DNA of 64,000 nucleotides from Cytophagales bacterium (lineage in GTDB: Bacteria; Bacteroidota; Bacteroidia; Cytophagales; Spirosomataceae): assembly GCA_013298215.1 (NCBI GenBank), contig JAAFKE010000001.1, positions 72,692 through 136,691 of the forward strand, in the 5' to 3' direction. The translations under genes and the position numbers were made by a program. Of the stretch, positions 17,435-26,037 are shown piece after piece (position 1 is the stretch's first letter; each line of letters begins with the position of its first letter). Below the pieces are notes generated by a model, which saw only the letters and a list, made by a program, of their open reading frames with translations, was not told the DNA's origin and ran no database searches.

Positions 17435-18538
17435 ATGAAAAAGCGGCTATTGATCCTGCTGTTGGTTTGGACAAAAATTTCGGCCCAAAACCTGCCCGAA
17501 ACGGGCATTAGTGGCGTTTATGAAGTGATGACCGCCGTGAAAGACGGCTCGTTTGCGGTCAGGTACTTCAATGAATTTGGCTTTACCGTTCGCGACTCTG
17601 CCGTTTTTTCGGCGGCTCAGGCCAAAGAACTCTACGGGGTTGAGTCGAAACTGACTTCGTACCGGCTACAAAACGGGGAGATCGATTCGCACGGGCTGCT
17701 TCGGATTTGGGTCTGGGAAACCCCCACTGGCGAGGGCGTGGGCTACGCAATGCCCGAAACCATTGGGCAACGAATGGCCGTGACGATGACCCACGACATT
17801 ATTAGACTGGTGGACGTTTATAAATCGGAGCGCGCAAATGGCCAACGGTGGTTGCCGATCGATCCTATTTTTGACGATCCGCTGAAGGTAAACGTTGGCA
17901 AAAAAATTGACTTTTTCAACCGCCCCGTGGGTGTGCGCGAAACGGCTGTTTACGGCGACTGGTTTACGCACGTTTTTTTTCAGCGCTACGGCTACGACAT
18001 CCCAGGCTACGGCACGGTGGCGGCGAGTTCGCCGCTGAAAAGTTCCGAGTTTACGCACCACGATTTTATTATCAAGGGCGATATTGACCAAGTGACGCGC
18101 TACTACTCGGAGGCGCTGGGCATGAAACCCGAGCAAAAAGAACACAGCATAGACGGCGACTGGCTGAAAGGCCCAAAACAGGTTTTTCAGATGCCCGACG
18201 GCTATTCGCACGACTACCGGGGGTTTGTGTCGCCGAATAATATTTGCGGAAAACTCAAATTTTTTGTGCCGCGCGCCACCAAACCCGACCGCTCCGACCA
18301 CCAACGGGTGGGCGAACTTGGCATTACGGCGCACTCTTTTTATACCGCAAAGTTGGAGATGGTGTACGCAAACGTTCAAAAAATGGGAATAAAATCGACC
18401 AAAATTTTAAAAAATGAGTTCAACGAAAACGCGTTTGTATTCGTGGGGCCAGACGGCGCAACGTGGCAGATTATCGAGAAAAAACAAACGAGGCACCAAC
18501 CTTTGCTCAAATTAGAAACCAAGTTCAACAAAAACTAA
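17435..18538 (+). CDS. Exported double-VOC (glyoxalase-fold) protein
   Basis: 367 residues with a signal peptide (cleavage near ISAQ). Two VOC modules can be traced: one at about 25-150 (GVYEVMTAVKDGSFAVRYFN start) and one at about 205-350 (HHDFIIKGDIDQVTRYYSEA, later FVFVGPDGATWQIIEKK). VOC enzymes bind a divalent metal between paired beta-alpha-beta modules and act as lyases, dioxygenases, epimerases or binding proteins. An exported form is unusual. It is preceded by MarR (6-base gap) and followed by DUF1838 (13-base gap), a clear small operon. A second protein of the same architecture is encoded at 46449-47498. Confidence 0.8.
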   Translation: MKKRLLILLLVWTKISAQNLPETGISGVYEVMTAVKDGSFAVRYFNEFGFTVRDSAVFSAAQAKELYGVESKLTSYRLQNGEIDSHGLLRIWVWETPTGEGVGYAMPETIGQRMAVTMTHDIIRLVDVYKSERANGQRWLPIDPIFDDPLKVNVGKKIDFFNRPVGVRETAVYGDWFTHVFFQRYGYDIPGYGTVAASSPLKSSEFTHHDFIIKGDIDQVTRYYSEALGMKPEQKEHSIDGDWLKGPKQVFQMPDGYSHDYRGFVSPNNICGKLKFFVPRATKPDRSDHQRVGELGITAHSFYTAKLEMVYANVQKMGIKSTKILKNEFNENAFVFVGPDGATWQIIEKKQTRHQPLLKLETKFNKN

Positions 18539-18551
18539 ACCAAAAAGCACA

Positions 18552-19481
18552 ATGAAACGCATCATAACCAGCGCCACCCTCCTACTCTTGCTCACCTTCG
18601 GGGGAGCCCAAGCTCAGAAAAAAAGCAAGGCAGCGGCCGCCCCCACTCCGCCGCCGACGCTCGACCTGAGCAATCCGACCGATGCCATGAAAGCCAGCCG
18701 CAAGATTACGTCGTCGCTCAAAGACGGCGAAAGTTGTTTTTATTATTGGACAGGAAACGTTTTCAGCCGCGTGCCTGGCGAGAAAGACCGGCTGCTGTTT
18801 ACATACGTGGCCATGAACGCCCGCGCCAGTGCCACCGTGCTCGACGAACAAAAAGGCTACGGCTGGCGGCACGTGTCGCGCGAGGTGCTGTTTTACCAAG
18901 ATCCAAAAACGAAGGAAATCCTAAAAAAATGGATGAACCCCTGGACAAACAAAGAAATTGACGTGATACACATCGCAAACGACCCCGTGAACGGACGCGG
19001 CACGTCGTTTTCGATGGGACAAGACGGCAAAACGCCCTTCAAACTGGCGGGTTTTGAGAAAGATGGCTACTGGTTTCAGCTCAACGAGGTGCCGCTGTTT
19101 TATAGCAATCCGCTCGGTGGCGACTACCAAGAACAAATTGGTGGCACTTACCAGGCCATGGAGATTTTTCAGACCATGACCCCCATGAGCGAGCTCCTGG
19201 ATGCCTCCAAAGACAAAACCGAAAATAGCCTCATCGCCTGGTCGCGGGTGTCGAAATGGTTGCCGTGGCTCGACATGGGCGACCGCACGGGTCAGATGAT
19301 TTTCACGGGGATTGGTAAGAAAGTAAAATCTTTCGATGATTTCCCCGAGGAATTGAGAAACGAAATCAAGGCCAACTACCCCATTTACGCCACCGCGCCA
19401 CCCACCGACGACACGCGCCCCAACGAAACTTCGTGGACGTACTACAAAAAACTGATGGAAAAGAAGAAATCGGGCAAATAG
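18552..19481 (+). CDS. Exported DUF1838 family protein
   Basis: 309 residues with a signal peptide ending near AQAQ and a short Lys/Ala/Pro-rich linker. The core has the DUF1838 hallmarks: FYYWTGNVFSRVPGEKDRLL, REVLFYQDPKTKEILKKWMN and VIHIANDPVNGRG, then WSRVSKWLPWLDMGDRTGQM and a C-terminal AP-rich tail. The function of the family is unknown; in other bacteria it tends to be seen near genes of ring-compound or lipid catabolism, which I state from memory. It is the last gene of the MarR-VOC-DUF1838 operon and ends before a strong terminator. A more divergent paralogue is at 39151-39936. Confidence 0.82.
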   Translation: MKRIITSATLLLLLTFGGAQAQKKSKAAAAPTPPPTLDLSNPTDAMKASRKITSSLKDGESCFYYWTGNVFSRVPGEKDRLLFTYVAMNARASATVLDEQKGYGWRHVSREVLFYQDPKTKEILKKWMNPWTNKEIDVIHIANDPVNGRGTSFSMGQDGKTPFKLAGFEKDGYWFQLNEVPLFYSNPLGGDYQEQIGGTYQAMEIFQTMTPMSELLDASKDKTENSLIAWSRVSKWLPWLDMGDRTGQMIFTGIGKKVKSFDDFPEELRNEIKANYPIYATAPPTDDTRPNETSWTYYKKLMEKKKSGK

Positions 19482-19506
19482 TCCCGCAAATTGCTGACCC
19501 TAAAAC

Positions 19507-19540
19507 AAAAAAGGGGGCTTCGATCGAAGCCCCCTTTTTT
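19507..19540. terminator. Strong bidirectional terminator
   Basis: A perfect 22-base palindrome at 19513-19534 (GGGGGCTTCGATCGAAGCCC and two more C), flanked by A6 on the left and T6 on the right. It lies between the convergent DUF1838 and coiled-coil genes and can stop transcription in both directions. Confidence 0.9.
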
Positions 19541-19562
19541 GTTGATAAACACCAAAGTTCGA

Positions 19563-20513
19563 TTACTTTACAACGAACTCGCCCGTGCCAATCCTGAAAC
19601 CTTCGGCATACAGTTCGATGGCGTGCTTGCCCTTTTTGTACTGCTGCCCACGGCTGTAAATAAACGCAACTGCCTGGCCAGTGTTGTCGTAGTCGATGCG
19701 CTGCTTTGCGGTATAAATTGTTTCGTTACCATTGAAGATAAACGAACCCGAGCCAGTAGCCATGTCCGACAGAATAGCACCCGTCGGATCAAGCATGCGC
19801 AGGTAAACTTCTTTCTCGTTTTTCTTGGCAATAGGGTTCTCCGCTAGATTGAATTCGATTTTAATTTTATCGATCTTCTTGGCGCGGTACTCCCCGCCGT
19901 CGCGCTCTTTGCCACGCGACGAGATGGCATCAACCCGTATATTTTCGGCTTTCAATGCCGACGCCAACGTAACTTTGTCGGCCAGCTCGCGGTTGCGCGC
20001 CGACAAGCTACCGACCGAATCCTCAAAGTTTTTCTGCAAACTTTGTTTGTCAGTTTCCAGCCCCGTCACTTTTTGGGTGAGCTCCTGGTTTTGGGTCGTC
20101 ACAATACCCAGCTCCTCTTTTAGTTTGGCAATGTCTACATCTTTTTGCGTGAGCATTGCCACGTACTGGTCAATTTTGGCTTGGTAGTCGCGTTTCACAA
20201 ACTGCCCGTTTTTAATCTGCGCAGTTAGATTTGCTTTGTCTTTGGTCAGTTGATCTTTCAGCGAGATCAACGAGTCCACGTTTCCACCCAATTCCTGAAT
20301 TTCGGCAATCTTAGCGTCCAACTGCACAGAGATTGAGTCCAACTGAGACTTTGTCGAAATCACCTCCTCCGTTTTGGCACTCACGAGTGTTTCTTGCTCC
20401 TTGTTTTTCTGTCTTTCTTGGTAGAAAAGGTAAATAAAAGCCACATTGAGGAGCGTCAGAATAGCCAACGCTGCTAATAAGAAACTTTTACGGTCGTTTT
20501 TTTGTCCTTCCAT
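19563..20513 (-). CDS. Membrane-anchored coiled-coil protein
   Basis: 316 residues. A single N-terminal membrane segment (about 11-31, FLLAALAILTLLNVAFIYLF) is followed by a long coiled coil (about 35-190) of heptad-like Leu/Ile, Lys and Glu. A C-terminal beta-rich domain (about 215-316) contains RAKKIDKIKIEFNLAENPIA, YLRMLDPTGAILSDM and an ending HAIELYAEGFRIGTGEFVVK. The topology places the coiled coil and end domain in the periplasm. I recognise it only as a conserved Bacteroidota-type protein of unknown role. It could be a structural or scaffold protein of the envelope. Confidence 0.7.
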   Translation of the reverse strand: MEGQKNDRKSFLLAALAILTLLNVAFIYLFYQERQKNKEQETLVSAKTEEVISTKSQLDSISVQLDAKIAEIQELGGNVDSLISLKDQLTKDKANLTAQIKNGQFVKRDYQAKIDQYVAMLTQKDVDIAKLKEELGIVTTQNQELTQKVTGLETDKQSLQKNFEDSVGSLSARNRELADKVTLASALKAENIRVDAISSRGKERDGGEYRAKKIDKIKIEFNLAENPIAKKNEKEVYLRMLDPTGAILSDMATGSGSFIFNGNETIYTAKQRIDYDNTGQAVAFIYSRGQQYKKGKHAIELYAEGFRIGTGEFVVK

Positions 20514-20520
20514 TTCTGGT

Positions 20521-20554
20521 TTTGGGTTTGGTTAAATTATTAGGATTAACTTTG
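20521..20554 (+). promoter_or_regulatory. Putative promoter for the yggS-DUF423 pair
   Basis: TTTG at 20521-20524 and TAACTTTG at 20547-20554 are separated by 22 bases, close to the Bacteroidota consensus TTTG then TAnnTTTG. It lies about 80 bases before the yggS ATG. Confidence 0.5.
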
Positions 20555-20636
20555 TGCAAATAAATCACTATTGTGGTTAAGAACGTACACAAGGAGTTAT
20601 TAATTGTTAAGTTTTTCTTTTATTTCATTGCTAACC

Positions 20637-21302
20637 ATGTCGATAGCTCAAAACATTGGCGACATAGACACCCGAATGGGAGCCAAAACGCGCCTTATTG
20701 CAGTCACCAAAACCAAGCCAATTGACATACTTTTGGAAGCCTACCACGCAAATTTTAAGCGTTTCGGCGAAAACAAAGTGCAGGAGATGGCCGAAAAGCA
20801 CCAAGCATTGCCCAAAGATATTGAGTGGCACTTGATTGGCCACTTGCAAAGCAACAAAATAAAGTACATAGCGGAGTTTGTGTCGATGATCCACTCCGTC
20901 GATAGCCTCAAATTGCTGCGAGAAATCGATAAATACGCCGCAAAACACCACCGCGTCATCGACTGCTTGCTACAAATTGCGATCTCCGATGAACAAACCA
21001 AGTTTGGTATGAGCCAGCAAGAAGCCCAAGAATTAATGGACGACCCCGCACTTTTGGAGCTCAACCACGTGTGCATAAAGGGCCTCATGGGCATGGCCTC
21101 CAACACCACCGACGAAGCCCAGATACGCGCCGAGTTTAGGAGCCTAAAAAGTTTTTTTGACCACATTTCGACTACAAGAAAAGTTAGCCATGTACTTCAA
21201 ATGCAAGAAATTTCGATGGGCATGAGCGGCGACTACCCAATTGCCATCGAAGAAGGTAGCACCCTGGTTCGGGTTGGGAGTGCTATTTTTGGAAGTAGAT
21301 AA
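20637..21302 (+). CDS. YggS/PLPBP family pyridoxal phosphate homeostasis protein
   Basis: About 221 residues from the ATG at 20637. The PLP lysine lies in LIAVTKTKPID (K25), followed by FGENKVQEMAEKH and IEWHLIGHLQSNKIKYI, both hallmarks of the YggS/PROSC family. The end IQ-like HVLQMQEISMGMSGDYPIAI and EEGSTLVRVGSAIFG is also typical. These proteins bind PLP without a known enzymatic reaction and buffer B6 and amino-acid pools. The DUF423 gene follows after 19 bases, suggesting cotranscription. Confidence 0.92.
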   Translation: MSIAQNIGDIDTRMGAKTRLIAVTKTKPIDILLEAYHANFKRFGENKVQEMAEKHQALPKDIEWHLIGHLQSNKIKYIAEFVSMIHSVDSLKLLREIDKYAAKHHRVIDCLLQIAISDEQTKFGMSQQEAQELMDDPALLELNHVCIKGLMGMASNTTDEAQIRAEFRSLKSFFDHISTTRKVSHVLQMQEISMGMSGDYPIAIEEGSTLVRVGSAIFGSR

Positions 21303-21321
21303 ACCTTTGATAACCAACAAA

Positions 21322-21693
21322 ATGACCAAATTATTTATTCAATCGGGAGCTATTTTGGGCGCGGTGGCGGTGTCGCTGGGAGCCTTTGGTGCGCACGCGC
21401 TCAAAAAATCATTGGAGGCATCGGGCAGGTTCGATACTTTTGAAACGGCCGTAAAATACCAATTCTACCACGCACTCGCGTTGGTTTTGGTGGGCATTTT
21501 AGCCCAAAACGTCGCGGGTTCCAGCAAAATATTGGGTTATTCGGGCTACTCATTTTTGGTGGGCACTTTCATTTTTAGCGGTTCGCTCTACGCCATTTGC
21601 TTCACGGGCATCACCAAGTTTGGGGCCATTGCTCCCATTGGAGGCCTGGCGCTCATTGCGGGGTGGTTGTTGCTGTTTTGGGCGGTTAAATAA
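21322..21693 (+). CDS. DUF423 family small membrane protein
   Basis: 123 residues with four membrane segments. ILGAVAVSLGAFGAHALKKS at about 10-29 is the DUF423 signature, and the YQFYHALALVLVGILA and IFSGSLYAICFTGITKFGAI segments follow the family pattern. Function is unknown; the family (YwdK/YgdD-like) is widespread. It is the second gene after yggS. Confidence 0.88.
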   Translation: MTKLFIQSGAILGAVAVSLGAFGAHALKKSLEASGRFDTFETAVKYQFYHALALVLVGILAQNVAGSSKILGYSGYSFLVGTFIFSGSLYAICFTGITKFGAIAPIGGLALIAGWLLLFWAVK

Positions 21694-21702
21694 ACCAAAA
21701 AA

Positions 21703-21731
21703 GGGTCGGCGAAATTCCCATCCGCCGACCC
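21703..21731 (-). terminator. Intrinsic terminator of htpG
   Basis: On the minus strand GGGTCGGCG (21731-21723) pairs with CGCCGACCC (21711-21703), followed by a T6 run (A6 at 21697-21702 on the plus strand). It begins just after the htpG stop, a clear rho-independent terminator that may also slow plus-strand transcription from the DUF423 gene. Confidence 0.85.
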
Positions 21732-21737
21732 CAGAAA

Positions 21738-23552
21738 TCAATTCAAGCTCTTTACGCTGCGCTCAATGAAGGCGGTCAGGTCGGCTCCGAGCAAAATTCC
21801 CTGCGACAGCAACGCCAGGTCATACACCTGTTTGGTGAGGCTCCGCTGCGCGTCGGCATCGGTGGTGTTCAAAATTCGCTGAGAAACCGCGTGGTTGGCG
21901 TTCACCGAAACGGTGTAGGTGGTGGGCATATCGCCAAACATAGACCGCTGACCCGACACGGCCGCCATGTCGTTCATGCGCCTAATAAACTCGGGAATCG
22001 TCACCAAAACGGGCATATCGTCGGCGGGCATTGCCTCAATTTGTATCTGTAACTTGCTGTCGTTGAGGGTTTCTTCAAACAATTTTTTGAGTTTTTCCTG
22101 ATCGTCGGCCGACAGTACGCTTTCCAATTTCAGGTCTTTCTCAATCAATTTATCGACCGTGTCGCCGTCCACGCGCTTAATGGCCGTTTTGTCGATCTTG
22201 TACTCAATGTTGTTCAAAAAGTGGCTGTCGATGGGGCTATCCAAAACCAGTACATCGTAGCCACGTTTTTTAATTGTTTGCACGAAAGAATCCTGCTTTT
22301 GGGGGTCGTTGGTGTAGAGCCAAACCGTTGTGCCGTCTTTGTCTTTTTGGTTGGCCTGCACAAACTCACCGTACTCGCCAAAGGTAAAGTGCTTGCCTTC
22401 GGTGTTTTTTACGAGGCAATAATCCTTGGCTTTTTCGTAGAATTTATCGTCCGAAATAATCCCGTACTTCACAAATAAACCAATGTTGTCGAACTTGGCC
22501 TCGAAACCCGCGCGGTCGTTCTTAAAAATTTCGGCCAGTTTGTCAGCCACCTTGCGGGTTATGTAGCTATTTATTTTCTTAACGTTGCCATCGGCCTGTA
22601 AAAAACTCCGCGACACATTGAGCGGAATATCGGGCGAATCGATCACCCCGTGGAGCAGCATCAAGAAATCAGGAACGATGTCTTTTACCTCATTGGTAAT
22701 AAAAACCTGGCGGCTGTATAATTGTATTTTTTCGCGTTGGAGCTGAAAATCGTTTTTCACCTTCGGGAAGTACAGTACCCCCGTCAGGTTGAAAGGATAG
22801 TCCACGTTTAGGTGAATCCAAAAGAGTGGGTCTTCCGAAAAAGGGTACAGTTCTTTGTAGAACGCAATGTAGTCCTCGTCCGTCAGATCGGCGGGAGTCT
22901 TCGTCCAAATCGGCGACGGGTTGTTGATTATCTTGTCTTCGAACTCGATTTCGATGGGCAAAAACTTTGCGTATTTTTCGAGTACCTCCTTGATTTTGAA
23001 CGCCTCCAAGAACTCTTCGGAGTCTTCGGCAATGTGCAAAACAATCTCAGTGCCCCGGTCTGTTTTGTCGGACGGCTGGATCTCAAACTCCGTCGATCCG
23101 TCGCAAGTCCAAAGGGCGGCCTCACTGCCTTCTTTAAACGAAAGCGTGTTGATCTGCACCAGTTTAGAGACCATAAAAGACGAGTAGAAGCCGAGGCCAA
23201 AATGACCAATTATATTTTTTTCGTCGCCCTTATCTTTGTATTTTTCAATGAACTCGGTTGCCCCCGAAAAAGCAATCTGGTTGATGTATTTCTTAATTTC
23301 GTCGGCGGTCATTCCAATCCCCCGGTCGGTGACGGTAATTGTTTTGGCCTCTTTGTTGATGCGCACGCTCACCTTCAAGTCGCCGAGGTCTCCGCCAAAC
23401 TCGCCAAAATCGGCGAGTTTTTTCATTTTCTGGCTCGCGTCCACGGCATTAGATACCAGCTCGCGCAGAAATATCTCGTGGTCGGAATACAGAAATTTCT
23501 TGATAATCGGGAAAATATTTTCGGTATGAATCGAAAGATTACCTTTTTCCAT
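21738..23552 (-). CDS. htpG: Molecular chaperone HtpG (Hsp90)
   Basis: 604 residues from the Met at 23552, normal for bacterial Hsp90. The N-terminal GHKL ATPase domain shows ELVSNAVDASQKMKKLA, the GIGMTADEI segment and IGHFGLGFYSSFMV. The middle domain has VLYFPKVKNDFQLQREKIQLYS, and the C-terminus is the dimerisation domain. It is a cytosolic ATP-dependent chaperone. It lies downstream of the RMD1 gene on the same strand, about 115 bases apart, with nested inverted repeats in the gap. Confidence 0.97.
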   Translation of the reverse strand: MEKGNLSIHTENIFPIIKKFLYSDHEIFLRELVSNAVDASQKMKKLADFGEFGGDLGDLKVSVRINKEAKTITVTDRGIGMTADEIKKYINQIAFSGATEFIEKYKDKGDEKNIIGHFGLGFYSSFMVSKLVQINTLSFKEGSEAALWTCDGSTEFEIQPSDKTDRGTEIVLHIAEDSEEFLEAFKIKEVLEKYAKFLPIEIEFEDKIINNPSPIWTKTPADLTDEDYIAFYKELYPFSEDPLFWIHLNVDYPFNLTGVLYFPKVKNDFQLQREKIQLYSRQVFITNEVKDIVPDFLMLLHGVIDSPDIPLNVSRSFLQADGNVKKINSYITRKVADKLAEIFKNDRAGFEAKFDNIGLFVKYGIISDDKFYEKAKDYCLVKNTEGKHFTFGEYGEFVQANQKDKDGTTVWLYTNDPQKQDSFVQTIKKRGYDVLVLDSPIDSHFLNNIEYKIDKTAIKRVDGDTVDKLIEKDLKLESVLSADDQEKLKKLFEETLNDSKLQIQIEAMPADDMPVLVTIPEFIRRMNDMAAVSGQRSMFGDMPTTYTVSVNANHAVSQRILNTTDADAQRSLTKQVYDLALLSQGILLGADLTAFIERSVKSLN

Positions 23553-23590
23553 GATGGTTTTAGTTTTGGTTTGAGTTTTGAAACGAACTT

Positions 23591-23636
23591 CACTCCCAAC
23601 CCACAAACAATCATTGTTCCAATCGTGGCGGGAGTG
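23591..23636. repeat. Nested inverted repeats upstream of htpG
   Basis: CACTCCC (23591-23597) is mirrored by GGGAGTG (23630-23636), and inside them AACAAT-C-ATTGTT (23606-23618) forms a second dyad. The pair lies 40-85 bases before the htpG ATG. It could be an operator or an RNA structure, or a weak terminator of the RMD1 transcript; spacing differs from the CIRCE heat-shock element. Confidence 0.45.
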
Positions 23637-23666
23637 CCACTTTGGCAGATTTTAAAAGCTAACCCG

Positions 23667-24446
23667 CTATTTAAAAAACCACTCCTTCAAAACGTGTACA
23701 ACTTCGATCAGAATGAGGGCAATGATGACCCACTCCAAGCGGGTACTTTCGCGATTTTGGAGCAAATCGGTGAACATTGTCAAGTTTTCTTGCACAATTT
23801 TCAGGCGGTAGTCCACGTCGCGGTAGCGCATTTTGAGGTCGAAGGTGCGCTTCAAACCCTCGTCGATTTTTCCCAAAAGTTCGTCCTCCCACACAATATC
23901 GGGCGCGTCGAAAATGTACAAATTATCAATAATACTATTTTTGATGTTGAGCGTCCGTCCGATAAAACGCAGGAGGTCTTTTTTGGGGCTTTTGAAGGTT
24001 CCCGTTTTTTCGAGTTCGGTGGTGAGTTTTTCAGTATTTTTCAGAATGTCAAAACTCAGGGTCTCAAAATAATCCAAAGACACCGACTGACCGATGTTGA
24101 GCATGATAATTCTCAGTACATTATCGGTCAGCTCAGGAATCGTAATGTCGTTGTAGCTGACGGCGAGCGGGGCGTTTTCTTTAATAATTACCGTAAAATC
24201 CTCCTTAAAATCGTCGGTTACTTCGTCTTCAATGTATTGCTTAATAAATTTGAGGAGCTCGCTTTTTTCTAAGTCCCTCAGCCCCGCAAAGATGGCGATG
24301 CCGTAATTGAGCAGGTAGAAGTACTTCCCGTCTGATTGCTTGTAGAAAAGCTCGGAGGTGTTGGCAAAAAGGGGCTGGCTGGCGTAATCGGCGCGAAATT
24401 TCTTTAAGTTGATAACCTCGGCAAGCTGGTAGGCTTCTATGTTCAT
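23667..24446 (-). CDS. RMD1/DUF155 family protein with C-terminal membrane anchor
   Basis: 259 residues from the Met at 24446. The DUF155 (RMD1/SIF2) pattern is visible: a beta-rich N-terminal half with KYFYLLNYGIAIFAGLRDLE, the helical middle LDYFETLSFDILKNTEKLTTEL with a conserved T-G-x-F segment, then RYRDVDYRLKIVQENLTMFTDLL and RLEWVIIALILIEVVHVLKE as the single membrane anchor. Eukaryotic members act in mitochondria (Rmd1, RMND1); bacterial roles are not defined. It has its own well-formed promoter within the 3' end of the upstream TolC-like gene. Confidence 0.85.
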   Translation of the reverse strand: MNIEAYQLAEVINLKKFRADYASQPLFANTSELFYKQSDGKYFYLLNYGIAIFAGLRDLEKSELLKFIKQYIEDEVTDDFKEDFTVIIKENAPLAVSYNDITIPELTDNVLRIIMLNIGQSVSLDYFETLSFDILKNTEKLTTELEKTGTFKSPKKDLLRFIGRTLNIKNSIIDNLYIFDAPDIVWEDELLGKIDEGLKRTFDLKMRYRDVDYRLKIVQENLTMFTDLLQNRESTRLEWVIIALILIEVVHVLKEWFFK

Positions 24447-24467
24447 AAAGTAAATATTGGTAGTGGG

Positions 24468-24498
24468 CAAATATAGTCTTTATTTGACCTCTTCCAAA
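24468..24498 (-). promoter_or_regulatory. Bacteroidota-type promoter for the RMD1/DUF155 gene
   Basis: On the minus strand TTTG (24498-24495), 19 bases, then TATATTTG (24475-24468) match both consensus elements exactly with ideal spacing. The -7 box ends 22 bases before the ATG. The -33 element is inside the last codons of the upstream TolC-like gene. Confidence 0.65.
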
Positions 24499-25811
24499 AT
24501 CGAACTACTCAACCTAAGTAGCTCAATTTCATTGCTTTTGGTGTTGAAGGCGGCTTCTATCAGTCGGGTTTCGGTGGCCACGGCGTTGCGTTGGGCTTCT
24601 CTAAATTCAATCGACGTGGAGTTTCCTACCCGATAGCGCTCAAAAGCAATTTGGGCATTTTGTTGGGCAATTTTAAGGTTTTGCGCCTCCAATTGCACCA
24701 ACTGTACACTGTTTTGGTAGTTGTTGAAATTGCGTTGGAGCGCGGCCAGCAGCTGAATTTTCAAGTCGGCAACTTGATTGTCGGCGGCGACCACGTTTAT
24801 TTTGGCATTTTGCTCGCGGCGTTTCTGGTTGTAGCCGTCAAAAACATTGAAACTCAGCCGCGCCCCCAAACTCAGTGCGCCCTGCTTGCCCGCTTGCACG
24901 CCAAAACCCGCCTGGTTGTTGATCGTAGAATAGTTGAAGCCGCTCACCAAGTCCACAGTTGGGTATTTTTGGGCGTTCACCAATTTGTAGTCCAATTGGC
25001 TCAGTTCGCGGTTTAGGTTGGCCAAAACCAGGGCTGGATTTTGCGTCTCCACGCTCCTTTTTAGGCCATCAATCAATAAATCTTTCCGAATAATGATGGT
25101 ATCTGGCACCGAAAAATCTTCGTCTAAATCTCTAACTAACAGCGCATTAAGACTTATTTTTGTGTTTTGAAGCACCTGTTCTTGCCCCAACAACACGGCT
25201 TTGTCGGCGTTAAAATCTACCTGCGCTGCCAAGTAATCGGCCTTTGAGGTTGCCCCCGCTTCAAAGTTGTCTTTGGCCAACGTTAGGCGGCTCGTCGAAA
25301 TATCCAGCGCATTTTTGAACGCTTTGAGCCGCTGTTTTTGTCGAATAATTTCGTAGTAGGCCAAACCCACCTGCGCCACGGTGTTTTCGATGGTTGCCTC
25401 TATATTTACACCGTTCAGTTTTACGACCTGCTGCTGGCGGGTCTCGGCCACAAACATCCCCATGCCGTCGTAGAGCGTCCAGACCATGTTAATACCCACG
25501 TTGCTGTTGCGGCTTTTTACGCCGCTTTGCACCAGCGGGTCGCGTCGGGTGGTGCCAATGGCAAAAAACTCTTGGTTAATATTATTGCTGTTGAAGTTTT
25601 GGTTGGCCGTTGCGGTGACGGTCGGCAAAAAGCCAGCGTTGCCTTTGGTGTTGTTGTTTTGGGCGATTTGCTCTTGGTTTTTGGCAATTTTAATCTGGTA
25701 ATTATTTTCGAGAGCCACCGAAATGGCGCGATCTAAGGGCAAAAAAGCCTGGCCAGCACCTTGAAAGGCACAAAAAAAAGCGAGTGCAAACGGAATCGAA
25801 AAAAGTTTCAT
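24480..25811 (-). CDS. TolC-family outer membrane efflux protein
   Basis: 443 residues from the Met at 25811, with a signal peptide cleaved near GAGQA. Two repeats of the OEP domain are evident: long amphipathic helices rich in Gln, Asn and Ala (LDRAISVALENNYQIKIAKN at the mature N-terminus; later EAGATSKADYLAAQVDFNAD and RYRVGNSTSIEFREAQRNAV, the characteristic G-x(2-3)-S/T-x-x-(D/E)-x-L motif in each repeat). TolC trimers form the outer-membrane duct of efflux pumps. No membrane fusion protein or pump gene is adjacent, so the partner is encoded elsewhere. The frame continues upstream antisense to dnaK by chance; the signal peptide fixes the start. Confidence 0.9.
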   Translation of the reverse strand: MKLFSIPFALAFFCAFQGAGQAFLPLDRAISVALENNYQIKIAKNQEQIAQNNNTKGNAGFLPTVTATANQNFNSNNINQEFFAIGTTRRDPLVQSGVKSRNSNVGINMVWTLYDGMGMFVAETRQQQVVKLNGVNIEATIENTVAQVGLAYYEIIRQKQRLKAFKNALDISTSRLTLAKDNFEAGATSKADYLAAQVDFNADKAVLLGQEQVLQNTKISLNALLVRDLDEDFSVPDTIIIRKDLLIDGLKRSVETQNPALVLANLNRELSQLDYKLVNAQKYPTVDLVSGFNYSTINNQAGFGVQAGKQGALSLGARLSFNVFDGYNQKRREQNAKINVVAADNQVADLKIQLLAALQRNFNNYQNSVQLVQLEAQNLKIAQQNAQIAFERYRVGNSTSIEFREAQRNAVATETRLIEAAFNTKSNEIELLRLSSSILEEVK

Positions 25812-26037
25812 CGGCAAATAAACGGTTGATCGGTTGATTTTGAACAACCCAAAGTTGTGAAGGGTTTCTGGGTTATCCCACAAAAATGGTGAAAAATAGA
25901 CGAACGCACCGTTTCGTTCTGCCAATTTGTCACAAAAAAACTGCCAAATTTTGGTTGGCATAATGATTGATAAATGACTTAGTGCAACTTGAAAAGACAG
26001 ACAAACGGATTTTAACAATACAAAATACACAACAAAA

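Noticed and set aside
22812-24272. A long open frame on the plus strand opposite htpG and RMD1
   Set aside because: It is antisense to two firmly identified genes, has an unnatural Phe/Val/Arg-rich composition, and lacks recognisable domains.
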